A DNA stretch of 64,000 nt from Pelomonas nitida. Lineage in GTDB: Bacteria; Pseudomonadota; Gammaproteobacteria; Burkholderiales; Burkholderiaceae_C. The stretch spans positions 124,001 through 188,000 of the forward strand of contig NZ_JBIGIA010000012.1 in the NCBI RefSeq assembly GCF_043555975.1, read 5' to 3'. The translations under genes and the position numbers were made by a program. The notes beneath the pieces were generated by a model. That model did not search any database. It was not told where the DNA came from and saw only the letters and a list, made by a program, of their open reading frames with translations. Shown piece by piece: positions 27,616 to 34,657 of this stretch; position 1 is the first letter of the stretch, and every line of letters begins with the position of its first letter.

Positions 27616-29790
27616 ATGTCGACGGAGATGGCGCTGTATTTCGCGCTGGCCTGCGGCCTCGCGGCCGTGCTTTACGGGTTCATCCAGCGCAGCTGGATCC
27701 TGAGCCAGGACGCGGGCAACGCCCGCATGCAGGAGATCGCCACGGCGATCCAGCAAGGGGCCGCGGCCTACCTGGGGCGGCAGTACCGCACCATCGCGCT
27801 CGTGGGCGTCGTGCTGGCCATCGCCATCGCGGTGTCGGGCCTGGGGCTCACCACGGCCGCCGGCTTCGTCGTCGGCGCGGCGCTGTCGGGCATCTGCGGC
27901 TTCATCGGCATGAACATCTCGGTGCGCGCCAACGTGCGCACCGCGCAGGCCGCCACCAAGGGCATCGGCCCCGCGCTGGACGTGGCCTTCAAGGGTGGCG
28001 CCATCACCGGCATGCTCGTCGTGGGCCTGGGCCTGCTGGGCGTGGGCTGCTTTTACCTCGCCATCGGCGGCGGGCATGACAGCACGGCACTCAAGCCCAT
28101 GCTGGGCCTGGCCTTCGGCTCGTCGCTGATCTCGATCTTCGCGCGGCTCGGCGGCGGCATCTTCACGAAGGGCGCCGACGTGGGTGCGGACCTCGTCGGC
28201 AAGGTCGAGGCCGGCATCCCCGAGGACGACCCGCGCAACCCGGCCGTCATCGCCGACAACGTGGGCGACAACGTCGGCGACTGCGCCGGCATGGCCGCCG
28301 ACCTGTTCGAGACCTACGCCGTCACGCTCATCGCCGCGATGGCGCTGGGTGCGCTCATGATCACCGGCAGCAGCGCGCTGGCCGGCGTCGTCTACCCGTT
28401 GGCACTCGGTGGCGTGTCCATCATCGCGTCCATCATCGGCTGCTACTTCGTCAAGGCCAGCGAGGGCATGAAGAACGTGATGCCGGCGCTCTACAAGGGC
28501 CTCATCGTGGCCGGCGTGCTGAGCCTGGTCGCGTTCTTCTTCGTGACCCGCGCGATGTTCCCCGGCGACATCGCGCTGAGCAGCGGCGGCAGCACCACGG
28601 CGATGGCGCTGTTCGGCGCCTGCGCCGTGGGCCTGGTGCTGACCGCTGCCATGGTCTGGATCACCGAGTACTACACCGGCACGCAATACCCGCCGGTGCA
28701 ACATGTCGCGCAGGCCTCCACCACCGGCCACGGCACCAACGTCATCGCGGGCCTGGGCGTGTCGATGAAGTCCACCGCGTGGCCGGTGCTGTTCGTCTGC
28801 GCCGCCATCTACGCGGCCTATGCGCTGGCGGGCCTGTACGGCATCGCCGTGGCGGCCACCAGCATGCTGAGCATGGCGGGCATCGTCGTCGCGCTGGACG
28901 CCTACGGCCCCATCACCGACAACGCCGGCGGCATCGCCGAGATGGCCGAGCTGCCCGACAGCGTGCGCGACATCACCGACCCGCTGGACGCCGTGGGCAA
29001 CACCACCAAGGCCGTCACCAAGGGCTACGCCATCGGCTCGGCCGGGCTGGCCGCGCTGGTGCTGTTTGCCGACTACACGCACGCGCTGACCGCGCGCGGC
29101 ATGGCCGCCAGCTTCGACCTGAGCGACCACAAAGTCATCCTGGGCCTCTTCATCGGCGGGCTCATTCCCTACCTGTTCGGTGCCATGGCGATGGAAGCCG
29201 TGGGCCGCGCGGCCGGTGCGGTGGTGGTGGAGGTGCGCAAGCAGTTCGCCGACGGCGCCATCATGGCCGGCCGGCGCAAGCCCGAGTACGGCGCGGCCGT
29301 CGACATGCTCACCACCGCCGCCATCAAGGAAATGATCGTGCCGTCGCTGCTGCCGGTAGCCGCGCCCATCCTCGTGGGCCTGGTGCTGGGCCCGGCCGCT
29401 TTGGGCGGCCTTCTGATGGGCACCATCGTCACCGGCCTGTTCGTCGGCATCAGCATGTGCACCGGCGGCGGCGCGTGGGACAACGCCAAGAAGCTCATCG
29501 AGGAAGGCTTCACCGATGCGGCCGGCGTGCTGCACAAGAAAGGCGGCGACGCGCACAAGGCCGCCGTCACCGGCGACACCGTGGGCGACCCCTACAAGGA
29601 CACCGCCGGCCCGGCCGTGAACCCGCTCATCAAGATCATCAACATCGTGGCGCTGCTCATCGTGCCGCTGCTGCCGCTGCCCGCCGGCAGCCTGGCGCCG
29701 GTGCATGCCTCACCGGCCGCCGTCGCCGCCTCGGCCCCCACCGCCCCGGCCGAGCCGGCCAGCGCCGCAGCGTCCATGGCTGCGCCCTGA
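27616..29790 (+). CDS. hppA: Membrane-bound proton-translocating pyrophosphatase
   Basis: A 724-residue integral membrane protein that couples pyrophosphate hydrolysis to ion pumping. The start MSTEMALYFALACGLAAVLYG begins the first helix. The substrate loop is KGADVGADLVGKVEAGIPEDDPRNPA with the DVGADLVGK signature (about residues 193-203), followed by DNVGDNVGDCAG. The residue that sets potassium need is Lys in GNTTKAVTKGYAIGSA, which predicts the potassium-independent H+-pump class. The last 30 residues form an Ala/Pro-rich tail of unknown role. A strong terminator follows. Confidence 0.95.
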   Translation: MSTEMALYFALACGLAAVLYGFIQRSWILSQDAGNARMQEIATAIQQGAAAYLGRQYRTIALVGVVLAIAIAVSGLGLTTAAGFVVGAALSGICGFIGMNISVRANVRTAQAATKGIGPALDVAFKGGAITGMLVVGLGLLGVGCFYLAIGGGHDSTALKPMLGLAFGSSLISIFARLGGGIFTKGADVGADLVGKVEAGIPEDDPRNPAVIADNVGDNVGDCAGMAADLFETYAVTLIAAMALGALMITGSSALAGVVYPLALGGVSIIASIIGCYFVKASEGMKNVMPALYKGLIVAGVLSLVAFFFVTRAMFPGDIALSSGGSTTAMALFGACAVGLVLTAAMVWITEYYTGTQYPPVQHVAQASTTGHGTNVIAGLGVSMKSTAWPVLFVCAAIYAAYALAGLYGIAVAATSMLSMAGIVVALDAYGPITDNAGGIAEMAELPDSVRDITDPLDAVGNTTKAVTKGYAIGSAGLAALVLFADYTHALTARGMAASFDLSDHKVILGLFIGGLIPYLFGAMAMEAVGRAAGAVVVEVRKQFADGAIMAGRRKPEYGAAVDMLTTAAIKEMIVPSLLPVAAPILVGLVLGPAALGGLLMGTIVTGLFVGISMCTGGGAWDNAKKLIEEGFTDAAGVLHKKGGDAHKAAVTGDTVGDPYKDTAGPAVNPLIKIINIVALLIVPLLPLPAGSLAPVHASPAAVAASAPTAPAEPASAAASMAAP

Positions 29791-29815
29791 AGCGCCCGCC
29801 CGGCAAGCCCGAAAG

Positions 29816-29846
29816 GCCCGCGAATTCACGGTTCGCGGGCTTTTTT
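29816..29846 (+). terminator. Intrinsic terminator after hppA
   Basis: GCCCGCGAA pairs with TTCGCGGGC and is followed by six T residues. Confidence 0.85.
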
Positions 29847-29874
29847 CTCGTTTGGGCCACGGCAAAATCCGCGC

Positions 29875-30726
29875 ATGACCAGCACGGCGATCGCGAGACA
29901 CGAACTGACGCGCAGGCGCGAGCAGTTGCAGGAGCTCCGCCATTGCCTGGCCGCACTGGAGGCCGACCACGACGGCGTGCGCGCCAAGCTGCTGGGCTTT
30001 CGCCTGCGCTACCTGGAAGCGTTAGCCCCGCTGATGCGCGAGCTCGACGAGCTGGAAGTGCAGCTGCACCAGGCCACGGCGTTGCTGTACGACACGCTCA
30101 AACGCCAGGGTGTGGACGCACCGCTGCCCGCGCCGCCCGCCGCCAAGGCCTGGCCCGACATCCCCGCCCTGCCCGAGCCCGTGCCGCTGCCGCCCGAGCC
30201 CACGGGCCCGATGACCGACCTGCCGCCGCCCACGCTCAAGACGCTGTACCGCCGCGCGGCCATGCGCTTTCACCCCGACCTGGCGCCCTCCGGCCCCGAA
30301 CGCGAGGTCTGCGAGCAGCGCATGATGACCGTCAACGAGGCCTACACCAACGGCGACCGCGCCCGGCTGGAGAGCCTGCTGCTCGCGGCCGGCGAGCTGC
30401 CCGAGAAGGTGATTGGCGGCCCGGCCGACGCCGTGCGCGCCTGGCTGGGCCTGTGCGAGCACATGGTGCAGGGGCGCATCCGCGTTGTGCAGGCACAAAC
30501 CGTGATGCTGCAGAACCTGCAGATGCACCAGCTGCGCGTCGCCATCGAGCGGGCCGAAGCCGGCGGCATGCGGCCGCTGGACATCATGGCCAACCGGCTG
30601 CGCGCCCAGATCGCCGAGCGCCGCCAGGAGCTCTACATCGGCGAGCGCGTGGGCGGCGATGCGCGGCTGGCGGCAGACTTCCTGCGCAAGCGCTACCAGC
30701 GGGTCACCGGACTGGGGCTGGGCTGA
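29875..30726 (+). CDS. J-domain-like protein with coiled-coil N-terminus
   Basis: A 283-residue protein. Residues 1-75 form a probable coiled coil (RRREQLQELRHCLAALEADH and a later MRELDELEVQLHQATALLYDTL). After a Pro-rich linker there is a DnaJ-like segment LKTLYRRAAMRFHPDLAPSG with the HPD tripeptide near residue 141, then a VNEAYTNGDRARLESLL helix. The C-terminal half is helical. J-domains stimulate DnaK, but here helices II and III are shorter than in true DnaJ, so partnership with DnaK is inferred. No dnaK is nearby. It converges with the cytochrome bd-like gene. Confidence 0.75.
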   Translation: MTSTAIARHELTRRREQLQELRHCLAALEADHDGVRAKLLGFRLRYLEALAPLMRELDELEVQLHQATALLYDTLKRQGVDAPLPAPPAAKAWPDIPALPEPVPLPPEPTGPMTDLPPPTLKTLYRRAAMRFHPDLAPSGPEREVCEQRMMTVNEAYTNGDRARLESLLLAAGELPEKVIGGPADAVRAWLGLCEHMVQGRIRVVQAQTVMLQNLQMHQLRVAIERAEAGGMRPLDIMANRLRAQIAERRQELYIGERVGGDARLAADFLRKRYQRVTGLGLG

Positions 30727-30842
30727 GCCCCGCGACTGCTCAACGGCGCTGAACCGACTCGTTGAGCTGACCCGTTGAACCGACGCCGGCCCGCCCGGCC
30801 CAGCAGCGCCCCCTGTCCACAGCGCTCGTCAGCCTCCCAGGG

Positions 30843-32522
30843 TCAATAGCACTCCTGCGGCCCCGGCAGCTTGCCCGCCACCTCCAGCGTGCGAATCCAG
30901 CGCTGCAGCCGGCGCACGCTGATGCGGTGCGCCCGCGCGATCTGCTCCACCGACGCGCCCGGCCGGCAGGCGGCCGCCACCAGCCGGCGCTTCTCGCGGC
31001 CGCTCAGCCGCACCACCGCCGGCTGCACCACCACCGGTTGGGCCGCCACGGTCGCGGCCACCGGCGCGGGCCTGAGCCAGCGCAGCGACAGCGTCACATT
31101 GGCAACCGCCACGCAGGCATAGGCCGCACCCCAGCCCAGCAGCACCCACACCGGAACGCCGCCGGCCGCCACACTGTGGCTGCGCAGCGTGCTCAGCACA
31201 CCGGTGATCGTCCAGGGCTGCCGCCCCATCTCGCAGACCATCCACCCGGCCATGTTGGCGATCCAGGCAAACGGCAGCGCGCACAGGCAGGCCCACAACA
31301 GCACCCGGCCCCGCCGCTGATCCGGGCGAGCGCCGCACCAGCTCAGCACGCCCACCACGACCATCAACACCACCCAGGCGCCCACCATCACCCGAAAGCC
31401 CCAGAACACCGCCGCCACCGGCGGCAGCGCGCGCCGTGCGGCGGCGTCCAGCGCGGCGTCTGACGGGGCCTGCGCCGTGTCCAGCAAGCTCAGCACGCCG
31501 TGGCTGGCCTGATAGCTCGCCAGCGTCAAGCTGCGCGCCGGCTCGCGCTCTACAGCGCGCAACGCCAACGCGCGGCTCAGCGAGTCGCGCGTCTGCCGCT
31601 CGATGTCCTGCAGATTCGGCAGCGGCTGATCGCTGCCCGCAATCCACGCCAGCGCACCGGGGATCTCCAGCGCGAACCGGTTGCTGCGGCTGGCCGCGTC
31701 CGGCAGCGCAAAGACGGTCAGCGCCTCGCGGCCTGCGCTCGGGCGCCAGAGCCCCTCGATGGCCGCAAACTTCGCCGGCTGGTGGTGCACCAGCTGCTCG
31801 CCGCTGCGGTGCCCGGCCAGCGCGGTGGTCAACAGCGCAACCAGCGTGAAGAAGGCGCTCACGCGGATCGACGACTGCGCCACCTCGACGCGGCGTGCGC
31901 GCAACAGCAGCCAGGCACTCAGCCCGGTCACGAACATGCCGCCCAGCACATAGGCCGCCGCCAGCGTGTGCAGCAGCTTGGACGGCAGCAGCGGGTTGGC
32001 AAACAGCACCGACGGGTCGGGCAGATGCCACCGGCCTTCGGCCCAGACGATGCCGTCGGGGTTCTGCATCCAGGCGTTCAGCGCCAGGATGGCCACCGAC
32101 TGCGCGATCAACGCCGCCGCCAGCGCCGCCGACACGCCCAGCCGCCAGCGCAGCGGCAGCCGCCGCCGCAACGCAAAGATCAGCACCAGGCCGAACAGCA
32201 CCGGCGCCAGCCGCCCCTCCAGCGAGAAGATGTAGGTCAGCACCTCGCCGGCCGCCTCGGTGTAGTGGCCCCACTGCGCCTGCAAGTGGTGGCGCAGCGG
32301 CCAGCCCGTGAGCACACCGCACACGAAGTTGACGAGAAAAAAGCGCCCCCAGAACAGGGCCGCCTCCGCCCACACGGCCTTGCGCGTGTAGAGCGCCACG
32401 GCCTCCAGCGAGGCGATCACCGCCATCAGCCCGATGGTCAGCGGAACGAAAAGGTAGTGGAACTCTGTTGAAAACGCGAACAGCGCTCGCGTCATGTCCA
32501 CGGTGCCGGCTGCATCTGTCAT
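30843..32522 (-). CDS. Cytochrome bd-like ubiquinol oxidase subunit I fused to a transposase-type HTH
   Basis: A 559-residue protein. Residues 1-485 align by eye over the whole of CydA with multiple membrane helices. Likely haem ligands are kept: His22 in EFHYLFVPLT, His185 in SKLLHTLAAAYV, Met379 in FRVMVGAW and Glu431 in CEMGRQPW. The quinol-loop Lys251 and Glu256 (QPAKFAAIEGLW) are also present. Glu102 (LEG) matches E. coli Glu99, but the Glu107 position is Phe110. Residues about 507-550 form a helix-turn-helix like IS66/IS3 transposase OrfA proteins (SVEQIARAHRISVRRLQRWIRTLE), in frame and joined by an Ala/Val/Pro linker. No subunit II gene is adjacent. It has a strong GGAGG ribosome-binding site. 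The role is unknown; it could be an oxidase remnant or a membrane sensor. Confidence 0.8.
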   Translation of the reverse strand: MTDAAGTVDMTRALFAFSTEFHYLFVPLTIGLMAVIASLEAVALYTRKAVWAEAALFWGRFFLVNFVCGVLTGWPLRHHLQAQWGHYTEAAGEVLTYIFSLEGRLAPVLFGLVLIFALRRRLPLRWRLGVSAALAAALIAQSVAILALNAWMQNPDGIVWAEGRWHLPDPSVLFANPLLPSKLLHTLAAAYVLGGMFVTGLSAWLLLRARRVEVAQSSIRVSAFFTLVALLTTALAGHRSGEQLVHHQPAKFAAIEGLWRPSAGREALTVFALPDAASRSNRFALEIPGALAWIAGSDQPLPNLQDIERQTRDSLSRALALRAVEREPARSLTLASYQASHGVLSLLDTAQAPSDAALDAAARRALPPVAAVFWGFRVMVGAWVVLMVVVGVLSWCGARPDQRRGRVLLWACLCALPFAWIANMAGWMVCEMGRQPWTITGVLSTLRSHSVAAGGVPVWVLLGWGAAYACVAVANVTLSLRWLRPAPVAATVAAQPVVVQPAVVRLSGREKRRLVAAACRPGASVEQIARAHRISVRRLQRWIRTLEVAGKLPGPQECY

Positions 32523-33264
32523 AAACAACCTCCAGATTTGCTTGCGAACCGAGCCGGCACGCCCTGCCCAGTCAGCGCCTGCGCTGCGCCTGCCATGCCA
32601 GGGCTCAAGCCCTTGCATCGCCGCCGCGAGGTCACGGAACTGGCAGAACGCCCCGCAGCCGATGTGCACGAAACCTTGCCATGCACTCCTTGTGAAAGCG
32701 CACCGGATGGGCAGGTGGGATGCCGTTGACACACGACTCACGGGAGCGAGAAGCCACCGGAGCGTCTTCGGGCTTGATGCCCTCGACGCGCTGAATTCTG
32801 GAACCGCTCACTTCAGCGCGAACGCCGTCGCCATCGATCGCAACGGCGAAATCGACAAGGAGTTGGCGTTGTCGGCCCGCTGGAACATAGCGGCGCCTTT
32901 GAGCGCAACGAAGCAACTGCTTACACGTCGACACAGCGGCATACGACCGCGCGCGCGGGGCAGGACTTACCTCACGAAGCCAGGACCCATGAGCCCTTCA
33001 TGCGTGAACAAGTCCGCAGCCTCAGCAGGCGCCATGGCTACGCCTGTTCGCCGCTCACGCGGCGGCCACGAAAGCGGGTCGAAAACGGTGCACAAGCCGT
33101 CTCGGCGTGCGGCGATGGGATCGGGCAGGCGGTGGGCTGCGCGGACGCAGTGAAGCCGACGAACCCGGACGGCCGAACGGCGGGGTTCGCGGTCTCTCCC
33201 CAACCGACCGGGCCGCAATCAACCGCGTTCAATGTGAAGAAAGAGGTAGCGCATCGTGCCTGTC
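32523..33264. other. Gene-poor region between the CydA-like gene and the RAYT element
   Basis: About 740 bases without a convincing gene; the open frames here have no recognisable domains. Two degenerate REP-like stretches (around 33131-33163 and 33181-33209) keep the pattern GGGTTCGCGG..CCCCAACC. The region probably holds the promoter of the CydA-like gene and old mobile-element debris. Confidence 0.4.
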
Positions 33265-33343
33265 GTAGGTTGGGGTGAGCCTGCGAACCCCAACGTTTGA
33301 CCATCCGGGTTCGTTGGGGTTCACTGCGTTCACCCCAACCTAC
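33265..33343. repeat. REP pair (BIME-like) upstream of the RAYT
   Basis: Two copies in opposite orientation, 33265-33295 and 33312-33343, each with GTAGGTTGGGGT and ACCCCAACG arms that form a hairpin. REP sequences of this type are the targets and partners of RAYT transposases. Confidence 0.85.
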
Positions 33344-33353
33344 CCATGACGCC

Positions 33354-33878
33354 ATGCGCTACCGCCGCGCCGACACGCCCGGCGCCACCTACTTCTTAAC
33401 GTTGAACGCGGCTGACCGCCGGGGTCGCGTGCTGACGGATCACATCGACGCACTGCGAGACAGCATCCGCACCGTTCGCCGGTCGCGCCCGTTTGGCTTG
33501 GACGCGATCTGCGTGCTGCCCGACCATCTGCATCTGCTGATGACGCTGCCGCGCGAAGACGCCGACTTCGCCACGCGCATCATGCTCATCAAGCAAGGTT
33601 TCTCGCGGCGAATCCCGTCCGGCGAGCGCGTGAGCGCCAGCCGGGCCGCCAAGGGCGAGCGAGGGCTGTGGCAGCGTCGCTACTGGGAGCACCTGATCCG
33701 CGACGACGCTGACTTCGAGCGGCACGTGAATTACATCCACTTCAACCCGGTGAAGCATGGCTGGGTGGCCCGGGCAGCCGACTGGCCGCACTCCAGCATT
33801 CACAGCTTCATCCGAAACGGCGTGCTCGACGCCGCGTGGGCTGACGTCGAGTGCGTGGAGATCGAAGCAGGCGAGTGA
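33354..33878 (+). CDS. REP-associated tyrosine transposase (RAYT)
   Basis: A 174-residue member of the IS200/IS605-like Y1 transposase superfamily that processes REP hairpins. The HUH motif is LPDHLHLLMTLP (His-Leu-His, about residue 57). The catalytic Tyr is probably in HVNYIHFNPVKHGWVARAADWPHSS (about residues 124-126). The start ATG at 33354 begins MRYRRADTPG. Five REP hairpins surround the gene, and a roughly 75-base inverted repeat covers its first codons and the sequence after its stop. The motifs are intact, so the enzyme could be active. RAYTs are usually single-copy domesticated genes. Confidence 0.9.
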   Translation: MRYRRADTPGATYFLTLNAADRRGRVLTDHIDALRDSIRTVRRSRPFGLDAICVLPDHLHLLMTLPREDADFATRIMLIKQGFSRRIPSGERVSASRAAKGERGLWQRRYWEHLIRDDADFERHVNYIHFNPVKHGWVARAADWPHSSIHSFIRNGVLDAAWADVECVEIEAGE

Positions 33879-33885
33879 GGCGTTG

Positions 33886-34045
33886 GGCGTGTCGGCGCGG
33901 CGGCAGCGCATGGCGTCATGGGTAGGTTGGGGTGAACGCAGTGAACCCCAACGAACCGGAACGGTCAAACGTTGGGGTTCGCGGAGTTCGCCCCGACAAA
34001 CCGCAGCCGTCAAACGTTGGGGTTCGCAGGCTCACCCCAACCTAC
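33886..34045. repeat. REP cluster downstream of the RAYT, with long inverted copy of its 5' end
   Basis: Three REP hairpins lie at 33922-33953, 33970-34001 and 34015-34045 in alternating orientation. The stretch 33886-33960 is an inverted copy of 33305-33380, including the first nine codons of the RAYT, with about two mismatches seen by eye. Together they look like the right end of a mobile RAYT/REP unit. Confidence 0.8.
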
Positions 34046-34049
34046 CGGG

Positions 34050-34085
34050 CTTGGCCAAATCCAGGCCGATCGTCGTAATCTCCAT
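34050..34085 (-). pseudogene. IS110-family transposase, truncated N-terminus
   Basis: The minus strand reads MEITTIGLDLAK, the first 12 residues typical of IS110-family DEDD transposases, then runs directly into a REP end. The sequence upstream (to about 34165) is probably the IS left end. Only a fragment remains and it cannot encode an enzyme. Its junction with the REP suggests that REP movement disrupted or captured it. Confidence 0.6.
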
Positions 34086-34184
34086 CTCGGACGCCCCTTC
34101 CACTCAGTGGTTGAACATTGCCCTTCCACTTTGGCACTTCGATGCCGTTCAAGGTGGGGACGTCCATCCCATTAACCTACCGGG

Positions 34185-34258
34185 CTGGCTCGCCGGCCAA
34201 CGCCGGCAAGTCAACTCGTAGTCCAGCTATGGGATACGGAATTCAGGGGTAAGGTCAC
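34185..34258 (+). mobile_element. IS3-family right-end remnant, copy 1
   Basis: A 74-base fragment encoding the last residues WLAGQRRQVNS and stop of an IS3-type transposase, plus the terminal sequence up to AAGGTCAC. It differs from the copy at 60024-60097 at three positions by eye. It ends exactly at the stop codon of the downstream 127-codon gene, so that gene's 3' end may have been set by insertion. Confidence 0.7.
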
Positions 34259-34642
34259 TCAAACGCCATCGTTCCTGATAACAGGGTCGCTGCTGGAATA
34301 GAGCTGCGTCACCTCACCCTGACTGGAGAAGATCAACAAAACACCCTGGGAAATGACCCGATTCACGGGCATGGCTACCGCCACCTGGTTGAAGGTTGAG
34401 GGCAGAAAGCTGGGGTCGATGACCGAGGTGTCGCAGCGGTCCGCCACGGCTCCCACGAGCAGCCAATGGTTGGGCGTGGCCACTTGCACGAAGATGGCTT
34501 CACCCGCCGTCACCGGGATGGACATCGGCGACTTGACCGGATCCGTGCAGGCGTAGTCGGTGAAGAAAGTGCAGCGTGCCCGCTGCGGGTCCAGGGGGTC
34601 CGGCTCGGCCTGGACGTAGAAGATATTGGTGGGTTCTGACAT
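34259..34642 (-). CDS. Hypothetical protein, third gene of the ECF sigma-kinase operon
   Basis: A 127-residue protein I do not recognise, beginning MSEPTNIFYVQAEPDPLDPQ. It has no signal peptide or membrane helix and looks like a small beta-rich domain (ARCTFFTDYACTDPVK, VTAGEAIFVQVATPNHWLLVG, GVLLIFSSQGEVTQLY). The start has a good GGAGATCC ribosome-binding site, 15 bases after the kinase stop. It may be a kinase substrate or partner, inferred from operon position. Its C-terminus abuts an IS3 remnant and may be truncated. Confidence 0.65.
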   Translation of the reverse strand: MSEPTNIFYVQAEPDPLDPQRARCTFFTDYACTDPVKSPMSIPVTAGEAIFVQVATPNHWLLVGAVADRCDTSVIDPSFLPSTFNQVAVAMPVNRVISQGVLLIFSSQGEVTQLYSSSDPVIRNDGV

Positions 34643-34657
34643 GAAGGATCTCCGGTT

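Noticed and set aside
32494..33153. A 219-codon plus-strand frame upstream of the RAYT
   Set aside because: It overlaps the start of the CydA-like gene on the other strand and shows no domain; it may contain old debris but cannot be supported as a gene.
33757..34221. A plus-strand frame downstream of the RAYT
   Set aside because: It translates through REP repeats, IS110 antisense and an IS3 end; the repeated WGERSEPQRT-like strings are REP sequence, not protein.
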